Below the pieces are notes generated by a model that worked only from the letters and a program-made list of their open reading frames with translations, ran no database searches and had not been told where the DNA came from. A program made the position numbers and the translations under genes. Below, piece by piece: positions 26,156-33,993 of a stretch of DNA of 64,000 nt (positions within the stretch are counted from its first letter, which is position 1; the number at the start of each line of letters is the position of its first letter). This DNA comes from Domibacillus mangrovi (lineage in GTDB: Bacteria; Bacillota; Bacilli; Bacillales; Domibacillaceae): positions 1-64,000 of the forward strand of contig NZ_MRWQ01000007.1 of NCBI RefSeq assembly GCF_001906925.1, given 5' to 3'.

Positions 26156-27616
26156 GTGACAATCGATATTACAATCTGGCCATGGGCTGCCTATATTTTA
26201 TTCGCATTGAATGTTACATTCGCTGTAGTCATTATTTTCCTCGAACGGCGTGACCCTAGCGCAACTTGGGCATGGCTTATGGTGCTCTTCTTCATGCCTT
26301 TTCTTGGCTTTTTTCTCTATCTCGTCTTCGGACAAAATTTAAGCAGAAGCCGACTTTTTGATTGGGATGATAAAAAGAAAGTCGGCATTGAAGAGCAGAT
26401 TGACCATCAAAAACAAGCCATCAAAGGGAGTGTTTTTCCTTTTGCCAATCCACATACACAGGAAAATGCAAAACTGGTGTATATGCTGCTCAGCCACAAT
26501 GACGCTGTTTTATCTGAAGATAACAGCGTCGATATTTATATAGACGGTAACGCTAAGTTTGAAGCATTAATAGAGGATATACGCCATGCAAAAGACCATA
26601 TACACCTTCAGTATTACATCTTCCGCTTTGATGAACTTGGAAAAAAGTTAATTCATATTTTAACTGAAAAAGCACGGGAAGGTATTGAAGTATGTGTGCT
26701 TTTTGATGACTTGGGCTCCAGAAAGTTAAGACGGCATCATTTTAAAGAATTAATTGAAGCAGGAGGCGTTGTAGAAGTATTCTTCCCGTCGCCCATTCCT
26801 TATGTTAATTTACGCCTTAACTATCGTAATCACCGAAAAATCGTTGTCATTGATGGGCAAATTGGCTACATTGGTGGATTCAATGTCGGGAACGAGTATT
26901 TAGGTAAAGATCCATCATTCGGCTACTGGCGTGATACACATTTGCGGGTGAAAGGCAGCGCTGTCCATTCGCTTCAGACACGCTTCATATTAGACTGGAA
27001 TCAGGCGTCAAAACAGTATGATTTTATATATGCTGAACGACTTTTCCCTGTGCCCACAACAAAAGGCAATGTCGCACTTCAGGTGGTCACAAGTGGCCCA
27101 GACTCTGAATTGGAGCAAATTAAAAGCGGTTACTTTAAGCTTATTACAACAGCTAAAAAGTCCATTTACATTCAGACCCCCTATTTTATTCCAGATGCAA
27201 GCATTTTAGATGCACTTCGGATCGCAGCGTTGTCCGGGGTTGATGTGAAAATTATGATTCCAAATAAGCCTGATCATATGTTTGTGTACTGGGCAACATA
27301 CTCATATGCGGGTGAGCTTATGAAAGCCGGGGCAAAAATTTACATTTATAATAATGGATTCATTCATGCAAAAACGATTGTCGTAGATGAACAGTTAAGT
27401 TCGGTCGGTACAGCTAACATCGATGTGCGCAGCTTTCGATTAAATTTTGAAGTGAATGCGTTCATATATGATTATGAAAGCGGTCAAGCATTGGCAAAAA
27501 ATTTTATGGATGACATGCTCGTGTCGTATGAATTAACACCTGAATTATATCATCAGCGACCTTTGATAATTAAGTTTAAAGAATCTATTTCTAGATTGCT
27601 TTCTCCAATCCTTTAA
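26156..27616 (+). CDS. cls: Cardiolipin synthase
   Basis: A 486-residue phospholipase-D-family enzyme that joins two phosphatidylglycerols to cardiolipin. Two N-terminal membrane helices (about 8-60) precede two HKD motifs, NHRKIVVID and IHAKTIVVD, with the paired serines/asparagines downstream (GGFNVG, GTANID). Start: GTG at 26147 and GTG at 26156 are both in frame; the SD-like GGTGAT is at normal distance from 26156, so I prefer it. Confidence 0.94.
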   Translation: MTIDITIWPWAAYILFALNVTFAVVIIFLERRDPSATWAWLMVLFFMPFLGFFLYLVFGQNLSRSRLFDWDDKKKVGIEEQIDHQKQAIKGSVFPFANPHTQENAKLVYMLLSHNDAVLSEDNSVDIYIDGNAKFEALIEDIRHAKDHIHLQYYIFRFDELGKKLIHILTEKAREGIEVCVLFDDLGSRKLRRHHFKELIEAGGVVEVFFPSPIPYVNLRLNYRNHRKIVVIDGQIGYIGGFNVGNEYLGKDPSFGYWRDTHLRVKGSAVHSLQTRFILDWNQASKQYDFIYAERLFPVPTTKGNVALQVVTSGPDSELEQIKSGYFKLITTAKKSIYIQTPYFIPDASILDALRIAALSGVDVKIMIPNKPDHMFVYWATYSYAGELMKAGAKIYIYNNGFIHAKTIVVDEQLSSVGTANIDVRSFRLNFEVNAFIYDYESGQALAKNFMDDMLVSYELTPELYHQRPLIIKFKESISRLLSPIL

Positions 27617-27670
27617 AAAAAAGTAAATTAGCTTCTTTTTATTTTTTTGTGACAAATATGTAAATATGTT

Positions 27671-27699
27671 TTGAATTTTCTGTGAACATGTAGTATGAT
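27671..27699 (+). promoter_or_regulatory. Sigma-A promoter of the 35-aa gene
   Basis: -35 TTGAAT (27671-27676) and -10 TATGAT (27694-27699) are 17 bp apart, about 25 bp upstream of a strong SD. Confidence 0.7.
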
Positions 27700-27730
27700 A
27701 TCTTTACAAACTACTTAAGGAGTGATTGAT

Positions 27731-27838
27731 ATGGATCGAGTATTGACAAAGCGTTTAAATAAACAAGGACTTATTTTTGCGGCGGTCCATACGATATTTT
27801 TCCTTAACCTCGCAATCGAGTTCATTGTATCTTCTTAA
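27731..27838 (+). CDS. Small membrane peptide, 35 aa
   Basis: A 35-codon gene with its own promoter, a clear SD (AAGGAGTGAT) before ATG 27731 and a terminator behind it. The peptide has a short basic N-terminus (MDRVLTKRLNKQG) and then one hydrophobic segment of about 20 residues, so it is a predicted single-pass membrane protein. Family and function are unknown to me. Confidence 0.7.
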   Translation: MDRVLTKRLNKQGLIFAAVHTIFFLNLAIEFIVSS

Positions 27839-27860
27839 TTTTTAAAAATAATCATGGGTA

Positions 27861-27890
27861 CACTGCTCACTGCAGTGGCCTTTTTTATTT
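27861..27890 (+). terminator. Terminator after the 35-aa gene
   Basis: CACTGC and GCAGTG pair around TCACT, followed by GCCTTTTTTATTTT. Confidence 0.75.
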
Positions 27891-27933
27891 TGCACATGTA
27901 AAATAAAAGAAACAGCTTAAAGGCGGGATTCTG

Positions 27934-28116
27934 ATGAAAAAATCACAAATCGAATATAAAATTGCCGAACTTAAAATGGATTACATGCGTGTACAAGGTG
28001 ATATTGAAAAATTAGAGTCAACTGGGCATGGCACAACAAAAGCAGAAGAATTGTTGATAGCAATGGAAATAGAATTGAAAGCCTTAAATGAACAGCTGCT
28101 CGCAGCGACAGAATAA
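27934..28116 (+). CDS. SE1832-like small coiled-coil protein, 60 aa
   Basis: A 60-residue charged helical protein (KKSQIEYKIAELKMDYMRVQ, then a second helix after TGHGTTK). It resembles the SE1832 family of small Bacillales proteins of unknown function; this assignment is from memory of the family pattern. AAAGGCGG lies upstream of ATG 27934, and a bidirectional terminator follows. Confidence 0.75.
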   Translation: MKKSQIEYKIAELKMDYMRVQGDIEKLESTGHGTTKAEELLIAMEIELKALNEQLLAATE

Positions 28117-28140
28117 CAAAACCTTGATTTTAATTTGGTC

Positions 28141-28180
28141 AAAAAAAGAGCTGCCTCACTGCCTGAGGCGGCTCTTTTCA
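28141..28180. terminator. Bidirectional terminator
   Basis: AAAAGAGCTGCCTCA and TGAGGCGGCTCTTTT form a 15-bp stem (one T-G wobble) around CTGCC, serving the small plus-strand gene and the end of the PspA operon. Confidence 0.9.
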
Positions 28181-29731
28181 ATAATAACGCCACGATTTTT
28201 CATAGACTTCAATTAAATTCGGACGTATTAATGTATTCGGTTTTAACGTCATAGGATGGCCGTTCTCATCTTCTATAAGAGCATCCTCATCTTTGCCGAA
28301 TTGTGCTAGACCTGGCAGCATATCCGTCGTTAAATATCGCGTGTCGTCCATAATACTCAGTTGAGATAACTGTACAGGTTTACGCGATGCTAAAATAAAT
28401 CCCCACCCGCCAAAGCTTGGAATATCAGCATGTAAATTTTCCGTTTTCAACCCCGTTTCTTGAATTGTTTTATCAATCGTCCAGTATACTTCCGGCGCAA
28501 AAACAGGGCTTGTCGCCTGTATCATCGAAGCACCATCTGGCTGCAAATGATTACGGATAAGTGAATAAAATTCCTGCGTATACAGTTTATTGAGCGATTC
28601 ATTATTTGGATCCGGTAAATCGACGATAATAACATCATATAAACGATCCGCTACTTCAAGAAACTGAAAGGCATCGTCATTCACTACTTTTACACGACTG
28701 TCATCAAGTGAACCTTCATTTAGTTCCGTCAATAAGTGATTCGTTCTCGCCTTTTCTGTCATTGCTGGATCAAGATCGACGAGTGTTACCTTTCCCAAAT
28801 CTTCATATTTCAACAACTCCCTTACGGCAAGCCCGTCGCCACCGCCCAGGACAAGTACATCATTATGGCGCGTAGCCGCGGACATAACTGGATGCACAAG
28901 TAGTTCATGATATCGATGCTCATCTGAAGAGCTGAACTGTAATTGCCCGTCTAAATAAAGACGTGTATCCCCCTGCTCACGCGTCAAAATAATTTGCTGA
29001 TACGCTGTCTGCTCGGAAAGCACGATTGGATCATGATACAATTTTTGTTCAAAATGAAAAGCTGCTTCTTCTCCAAATAAGGCACCTGCAATTAAAATAA
29101 GCAATAATACAACACCTGATGCTGCATGTAACATGAAACGTTTCAATTCTTTTTTAAAACGGAAGACAATCCAAAGTGCAACTGTCACATTAATAAGAGC
29201 GACGAGAAACGATGTTTTAACTAAACCAAAGTATGGACGGAGTAAAAATAAAAAGAGCAGCCCGCCCACTAACCCGCCGGCATAATCAGAAAACAGTACT
29301 TTCGCCGCGCTTTTTTGCAATGAAACACCAATTTCACTTGCTTTCCGAATTAAAATTGGCAATTCCACACCAGTCAATGTTCCAACAAACAATGTAACGC
29401 TATATAAAAAAAGGGCATCAGTCCCATCTGGCAAATAAGCCGTTACACCAAAAAGCAGCATCGCTGAAAAACCGCCAACAAGGCCGATGCCGTATTCAAT
29501 CCAAATAAACGATGCAATCAAATGATTCGTCATTTTTTCACTTACATAAGCGCCGATGCCCATTCCAGTCAAAAAAAGGGAGATGGTGAGCGTATACTGC
29601 TTCACTCCATCTCCTAAAATGTACGAACCGAGTGCACCGAACAGCACTTCAAATATAATTCCGCAAATCGATACGATACCTGATGCGTAATATATTGATC
29701 GGCTTTGCCGGATGGATTCCTGTTCAGTCAT
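28178..29731 (-). CDS. Membrane-fused spermidine-synthase-like protein
   Basis: A 517-residue two-domain protein. Residues 1 to about 215 form six or seven membrane helices, and about 230-500 is a Rossmann-fold aminopropyltransferase domain with the SAM/dcSAM motif VLGGGDGLAVRELLK and VDLDPAM. The acidic active-site motif reads DLPDPNN, whereas soluble SpeE enzymes usually have DSTDP, so polyamine synthesis is not certain. It is the last gene of an operon with DUF350, DUF4247, PspA and DUF4178 genes. This combination is known in other bacteria and points to a membrane-linked modification or stress role. Confidence 0.88.
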   Translation of the reverse strand: MTEQESIRQSRSIYYASGIVSICGIIFEVLFGALGSYILGDGVKQYTLTISLFLTGMGIGAYVSEKMTNHLIASFIWIEYGIGLVGGFSAMLLFGVTAYLPDGTDALFLYSVTLFVGTLTGVELPILIRKASEIGVSLQKSAAKVLFSDYAGGLVGGLLFLFLLRPYFGLVKTSFLVALINVTVALWIVFRFKKELKRFMLHAASGVVLLLILIAGALFGEEAAFHFEQKLYHDPIVLSEQTAYQQIILTREQGDTRLYLDGQLQFSSSDEHRYHELLVHPVMSAATRHNDVLVLGGGDGLAVRELLKYEDLGKVTLVDLDPAMTEKARTNHLLTELNEGSLDDSRVKVVNDDAFQFLEVADRLYDVIIVDLPDPNNESLNKLYTQEFYSLIRNHLQPDGASMIQATSPVFAPEVYWTIDKTIQETGLKTENLHADIPSFGGWGFILASRKPVQLSQLSIMDDTRYLTTDMLPGLAQFGKDEDALIEDENGHPMTLKPNTLIRPNLIEVYEKSWRYY

Positions 29732-29743
29732 GTGAGCACCGCC

Positions 29744-30139
29744 TTACGAGATCGAGGCGCCAATAACAAACGCCAGGCCAATGGAAACAGAAAATGAGAC
29801 AATCCCTACTGCTAGATTTCCCTCTTTCAACTGCTCTTCCACTGAAAAATTTCTTGTGAATAGTTCAAATAAAACATAAGCTACTAATTGAAGCACCATT
29901 CCGAATAATCCCCAGTATACCGTCTCTAAAATCGTATCGTTGTGGATAATAGAAAACGTAAGAATGATGCATATACCGATCATTTTTCCGCCAATCGACA
30001 ACGCAACCGCTGCATTGCGGCCTTTAATTTCATCCCAATCTTTATACTTTCTCGTTATTTGTTCAAAAATCACCAAACCTACTACTACAACTGCAATGGC
30101 CATCGCATAATATAAAAACGTCAACAAAAATGGGTTCAC
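29744..30139 (-). CDS. DUF350 family membrane protein
   Basis: A 131-residue protein with four hydrophobic segments and almost no loops, typical of DUF350 (E. coli YjfL type, two short repeats of two helices). A glycine-rich second helix (ALSIGGKMIGICI) is characteristic. Function unknown; in other genomes it occurs with PspA homologues and polyamine- or glutathionylspermidine-type enzymes, as here. It starts 28 bp after the DUF4247 gene and ends 13 bp before the aminopropyltransferase-like gene. Confidence 0.88.
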   Translation of the reverse strand: MNPFLLTFLYYAMAIAVVVVGLVIFEQITRKYKDWDEIKGRNAAVALSIGGKMIGICIILTFSIIHNDTILETVYWGLFGMVLQLVAYVLFELFTRNFSVEEQLKEGNLAVGIVSFSVSIGLAFVIGASIS

Positions 30140-30166
30140 AAACGAATCCCCTCTCTTAATATACTA

Positions 30167-30721
30167 TTACTTGCCTGATCCTGGGCCGCCGCCTCGAAAT
30201 ACAGAGCCTCTTCCGTATGTACTAGATGAAAACGAACCGTAGTATCCACCGCCTGAGTAACAATCATCGTTACGTTGACGGCACTTGTTCGACTGCTTCC
30301 TCTCCCAATTTGAACCGAAACGGCCATTTAAAAACGAGCCAAGCAGCATACCGGAAAAGAAACCGGGATTGTAATGCGTACGGACAAACTCATCTTCTGC
30401 TACTTCAACAAGTGTCGATCCTGGATTGTCTGGATCTTCTGTTAAAATAATAAACTCGTCATCATAGACGAGCACTTGCCTGCCATCTACTTCTTCACCG
30501 ATTTGTTCTGGTTTCTGTACTTCGATCAACTCTGCTGCTGTATCCGAGACACTTTTATTGACCCGGTATACAAGTGCACGGTCGTTTGAACTCGTGCTGT
30601 TTTGAACGGCGTCGATGAACGTATAATTTTCATCAATATAATCATCCGCCTCTGACAATCCGCATGCAGCAAGAAATACAACAAACGCGATCGTTCCGGT
30701 TAACCATCCTTTTTTCATCAT
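30167..30721 (-). CDS. DUF4247 lipoprotein
   Basis: A 184-residue lipoprotein. Signal peptide with lipobox LAAC (Cys20), a soluble domain of about 110 residues, then a low-complexity Ser/Gly/Tyr-rich C-terminus (YYGSFSSSTYGRG). Two cysteines (CRQRNDDC) precede the tail. DUF4247 has no known activity. It is the third gene of the PspA operon, so it would face the outside of the membrane whose inner face PspA covers. Confidence 0.85.
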   Translation of the reverse strand: MMKKGWLTGTIAFVVFLAACGLSEADDYIDENYTFIDAVQNSTSSNDRALVYRVNKSVSDTAAELIEVQKPEQIGEEVDGRQVLVYDDEFIILTEDPDNPGSTLVEVAEDEFVRTHYNPGFFSGMLLGSFLNGRFGSNWERKQSNKCRQRNDDCYSGGGYYGSFSSSTYGRGSVFRGGGPGSGK

Positions 30722-30777
30722 AACTGAAACACTCCAAATGAACAGAAACGGCCCCCAGCTGTACGGGCCGCAGTTCC

Positions 30778-31449
30778 TTATTCTTTTCCGAGCTTTTGTT
30801 TAAGTGCGGCCAGTTCATCATCAACGGCACTGTTTTTCTTCAAAGCAGCCAGTTCATCATCAAGGCTACGCGACCCCGCACGCAAATCTTCTGATGTTTC
30901 TGCTTCTGCTTCATACTGCATCACTTTCTCTTCCATCCGTTCAAAACCGCGGCGTGATTCATCACCGCCAACGGATGACATTGCACGGTTCATTTTTGTT
31001 CTCGTTTTCGCAGATTCTGCACGCGCTTTTAACGAATCTTTTTTCAAGCGCATTTCCTCATACTCACGCTTCATTTCAGACAATTTGTTGCGCAGGTTCG
31101 CGACATCTGATGCTGCTTGTTCATGCGCGGCATACATGGAGTCTGCCTGCTGAGCGTGAATATTTTTATCCTCAAGCGCACGGCGTGCCAAACCTTCATT
31201 GCCTGCTTCAAGAGCGTCAATTGCTTGCTGCTGGCGCTTTTTCACCATACTGTTTGCATCATCATATTTCTTTTTCAACATTTTTTCATTCGCCATTTGT
31301 TTCGCTACAGCTGTTTCCGCATCTCGAATATCTGCCGCCATTTCCCGCATAAATTGATCAAGCATTTTAATCGGATCTTCTGCTTTTTCAAGTGCCGCAT
31401 TTAGCTCTGACCCTACATATGTCTGTACACGCTTAAAAAATTGAAACAT
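30778..31449 (-). CDS. pspA: PspA/IM30 family protein
   Basis: A 223-residue, almost fully helical coiled-coil protein of the PspA/Vipp1 (ESCRT-III-like) superfamily. Residues 1-24 form the amphipathic membrane-binding helix, and the canonical EDPIKMLDQFMREM follows. Such proteins polymerise on damaged membranes and stop proton leakage. It is the second gene of an operon with an ECF-type promoter; B. subtilis pspA is also sigma-W-controlled, but in a different gene set. The C-terminal part (about 165-223, two DDELAALK repeats) differs from E. coli PspA. Confidence 0.93.
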   Translation of the reverse strand: MFQFFKRVQTYVGSELNAALEKAEDPIKMLDQFMREMAADIRDAETAVAKQMANEKMLKKKYDDANSMVKKRQQQAIDALEAGNEGLARRALEDKNIHAQQADSMYAAHEQAASDVANLRNKLSEMKREYEEMRLKKDSLKARAESAKTRTKMNRAMSSVGGDESRRGFERMEEKVMQYEAEAETSEDLRAGSRSLDDELAALKKNSAVDDELAALKQKLGKE

Positions 31450-31468
31450 TTTATCTCCTCCAATTCGT

Positions 31469-31978
31469 TTAGCTTCCTGCCAAGATCGTCACTTCATATT
31501 CTTCAATTTCATATCCGTAACTAACTTCCACATCGCCGCCCCACACTTCAACCGATAAATAATGTTCTCCGGAGTCGTCCGCATAGTCGTAATAGTCCAC
31601 ATTTTTCCCATGGACGTTCTCACTTCGGCCTTCACCTTTTACATATGCCTTTCCCTGCTCTTCTAAATAATACGCGCACCCGTTATACGTCACTTTTCGC
31701 GCACCCGGTTCAAGCCCCGGCAGACGAATCGTTTCATACATCCCCACCTCAATCTCATCATCAAGCTCAACGCTGAGCCAAAGCGCTTTTCCGTTTGCCG
31801 CCAACTGGTACGCATCCCACGTATAACCGCTGTCATTGTAATGAATCTTGCTGGTCACTTCATAATCAACAAGATCATATGTGACAAAATCGCCTACACG
31901 TATATTTAAAAGTGTACGATCTTTCGTTTCGGGAATTTTTTCATCTGCTCCTTTGAACAGACGCTTTAAAAAACTCAT
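31469..31978 (-). CDS. DUF4178 domain protein
   Basis: A 169-residue soluble, acidic protein (RVGDFVTYDLVDYEVTSKIHY at the N-terminus) consisting of one DUF4178 beta-rich domain (about 24-165). No membrane segment. It heads the PspA operon. DUF4178 proteins occur with PspA and DUF350 in many genomes; their biochemical role is unknown. SD GAGGTGAG lies 6-7 nt before ATG 31978, and the ECF-type promoter ends only 24 nt upstream, leaving a very short leader. Confidence 0.88.
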   Translation of the reverse strand: MSFLKRLFKGADEKIPETKDRTLLNIRVGDFVTYDLVDYEVTSKIHYNDSGYTWDAYQLAANGKALWLSVELDDEIEVGMYETIRLPGLEPGARKVTYNGCAYYLEEQGKAYVKGEGRSENVHGKNVDYYDYADDSGEHYLSVEVWGGDVEVSYGYEIEEYEVTILAGS

Positions 31979-32001
31979 TTGTTTCTCACCTCACATATGC
32001 A

Positions 32002-32027
32002 TACGCACAAATTATCCCATAGTTTCA
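32002..32027 (-). promoter_or_regulatory. ECF sigma (sigma-W type) promoter of the PspA operon
   Basis: On the minus strand, -35 TGAAAC (32022-32027) and -10 CGTA (32002-32005) are 16 bp apart. This is a full match to the B. subtilis sigma-W consensus TGAAAC-N16-CGTA. It points at the DUF4178-PspA operon, fitting envelope-stress induction. Confidence 0.8.
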
Positions 32028-32121
32028 TTTTTTTGAGTATATTAAACAATACTGCATTAAAAAGACGAAAACAGTGGAATTGTACCCATTGTCATTTACA
32101 AAACCGAGCAGACCATCTGTT

Positions 32122-33000
32122 TTAAGGCGTAAAAATATTCAAATGACCTTGAAGCACATGTAAATTAAACGGAACAGTATCCGCCATATCACCGTCCACA
32201 TTCGCTTTCAACTTCAGTGATGAATTGATTTTTAATTTTTTTGATGTGAAGTATATGACATCTGGATCTTTTTGGAAGTCTCCTTTTAATAAATTTGCTC
32301 CAATCCGAAGCAATTTGGGCAGTGCCACATCTTTCACGATAAAGCAGTGAAACTTTCCATCGGCTACTTTTGCATCAGGTGCGAGCTTTTCAAAACCAGC
32401 GACCGAATTCGTTAATGCTGCTAAAAAAAGAAGCGATTCTTCTTCATATGTGCCGCTATCTGCTTCCACTGTAACCGTAAATGGTGTTTTGTCCTTTAAT
32501 GTTTTTAACCCTTCGATAATATACGCAAGCGATCCCATTGATGTTTTTTGTTCAGATGTGACTTCACCGGTCGCTTCAGCAATGCCTCCTAGTGCTAAAA
32601 TATTCAAAAAACAACGGCCATTGATTTTACCGATATCCGCCAATTTCGTTTTGTTGCCCAGCACGTCAATCGCTTCGACCGGATCGATTGGCACATTGAG
32701 GGCACGTGCAAAATCGTTCACTGTTCCAAGAGGGATCACACCCACCTTAGGACGATGTGGGTGTTCGGCAAGGCCATTGACTGTTTCATTCATCGTCCCA
32801 TCACCGCCCATTGCAACAACGGCATCATACTTTGAATCACACGCGTCTTTTGCGAAGCATGTCGCGTCTCCTTTCCCTTCTGTCAAACGTATATCAACGT
32901 TATATCCCAATTTTTCAATCCGTTCCTTTATTTGATCAATGTGTTCCTTTGCTTGTTCCTTTCCTGATGATGGATTCACAATAATCATCGCTTTTTTCAC
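32122..33000 (-). CDS. Diacylglycerol/lipid kinase family protein
   Basis: A 292-residue lipid kinase of the DgkB/YegS/BmrU type. N-terminal IIVNPSSGK, the nucleotide motif GGDGTMNETVNG (about 65-76) and GTVNDFAR are intact. It probably phosphorylates diacylglycerol or a related lipid. Start is GTG 33000 (GGGGG 7 nt upstream), overlapping the stop of a 35-aa frame (GTGA), which suggests coupling. Confidence 0.9.
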   Translation of the reverse strand: MKKAMIIVNPSSGKEQAKEHIDQIKERIEKLGYNVDIRLTEGKGDATCFAKDACDSKYDAVVAMGGDGTMNETVNGLAEHPHRPKVGVIPLGTVNDFARALNVPIDPVEAIDVLGNKTKLADIGKINGRCFLNILALGGIAEATGEVTSEQKTSMGSLAYIIEGLKTLKDKTPFTVTVEADSGTYEEESLLFLAALTNSVAGFEKLAPDAKVADGKFHCFIVKDVALPKLLRIGANLLKGDFQKDPDVIYFTSKKLKINSSLKLKANVDGDMADTVPFNLHVLQGHLNIFTP

Positions 33001-33104
33001 TGCGGGACCCCCTGTTTTTTCGATTTACGATTACGGGAAAAGTGACCGGTGCCTAGTTCAGCGTTTAATCGTTGTTCCATTTGTTCGAAATTTTCTTTCG
33101 TCAC
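32997..33104 (-). CDS. Small hypothetical protein, 35 aa, coupled to the lipid kinase
   Basis: A 35-codon frame starting at GTG 33104 and stopping inside the start of the lipid kinase gene (GTGA overlap). The peptide is hydrophilic, acidic at first (MTKENFEQMEQRLNAELG) and basic at the end (RNRKSKKQG). SD-like AAAGATGAT lies upstream. Not recognised. It may be a real leader gene or only a leader frame; the exact stop/start overlap favours translation. Confidence 0.45.
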   Translation of the reverse strand: MTKENFEQMEQRLNAELGTGHFSRNRKSKKQGVPQ

Positions 33105-33217
33105 AAGTGAATCATCTTTCGATCAGTTGACATTATAAATGAAAGAATATCGGTTGATTTCGGCAACTCGGCATAGATGGCTTTTATGTTATATTGCTTT
33201 ATGTAAGACCACTTTAT

Positions 33218-33383
33218 CCCGTAGTAACGGGCAGTAAGACCCCCCGTTTCAAGACTTCGAAAAGAAAAGAAGGATAAGTGGGGATAGCGGGAAACGCAGA
33301 CTAAGATCGTCACGTCCTGTGACAACGTCTGCATCATTCACATCCTGTGAACCTAACCCCCACTGAATGAAGTTTCACTTTAT
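33218..33383 (+). mobile_element. Palindromic repeat, copy C
   Basis: The left flank TTTAT (33213-33217) is followed by CCCGTAGTAACGGGCAGTAA. The block GAAAAGAAAAGAAGGATAAG joins directly to GGGGATAGCG and the right-hand part with CGTCACGTCCTGTGACAACG, ending TTTCACTTTAT at 33383. Compared with copy B, the ACTGCCCG arm and GC-rich hairpins are missing. The gap 33105-33217 holds no gene. Confidence 0.7.
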
Positions 33384-33535
33384 TAAATTCATGCTTTTTC
33401 ACCTAAGCATGGTATACCCAAAAATTGACGAAAAGAACATCGTCATGTGTGCTTTTTCGCTAAAATTAGTGAAAGGAATATACAAGCGGACGAAGAAAGA
33501 GTTTAAAGATAACATTAGGAAACGGAGGGCTAACA

Positions 33536-33958
33536 TTGGCTGGAAGGTACAGTGCAAAAGAAGTTGCAGCAGCGCTTGAGATCAGCCTGTCGACGCTTAG
33601 CAAATATGTGATGGCTCTTGAAGCGGCAGGGTTTCGATTTGAAACAGGCAAATGCAATGCACGGCTATTTGATGAAAAAGAGCTGGCAACGCTCCGACGC
33701 ATGATCGAAACCGCTTCTTCCGAAAAATTGCCCCCAGGTCAAGCAGCAAATCTTATTGGACAAAACGCATTTTTTTCAGTTATTGACAACCGCCTTTGTG
33801 CACTTGAAGAACAGCAAGCACATATACTAGCGATGCACACAGAACTGGCTGAAAAAATAGCTCGGCTTCCGACCCAGCGTGTTCCCGATTATACACCGCC
33901 TCCTTTTTTATCTTTTCCGCGTCAAAAAGGAGGATTTTTACGCTTTTTGTCGAAATAG
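33536..33958 (+). CDS. MerR-like helix-turn-helix protein
   Basis: A 140-residue protein. The N-terminal winged helix (about 3-60, RYSAKEVAAALEISLSTLSK) is of the MerR/HTH_17 type also seen in RacA-like proteins. A helical stretch (about 85-120) follows, then a Pro-rich tail ending LRFLSK. No effector domain is seen, so it may be a structural or regulatory DNA binder. The start is TTG 33536, with GGAGGG 6 nt upstream. It precedes the HAD gene by 35 bp and may be in one transcript with it. The stretch 33384-33535 has no other gene. Confidence 0.75.
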   Translation: MAGRYSAKEVAAALEISLSTLSKYVMALEAAGFRFETGKCNARLFDEKELATLRRMIETASSEKLPPGQAANLIGQNAFFSVIDNRLCALEEQQAHILAMHTELAEKIARLPTQRVPDYTPPPFLSFPRQKGGFLRFLSK

Positions 33959-33993
33959 CACCTAGACTACGCATATATGAAGGAGACAACATT

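Noticed and set aside
33367-33579. 70-codon plus-strand ORF
   Set aside because: It starts inside repeat copy C, has no SD and overlaps the HTH gene out of frame.
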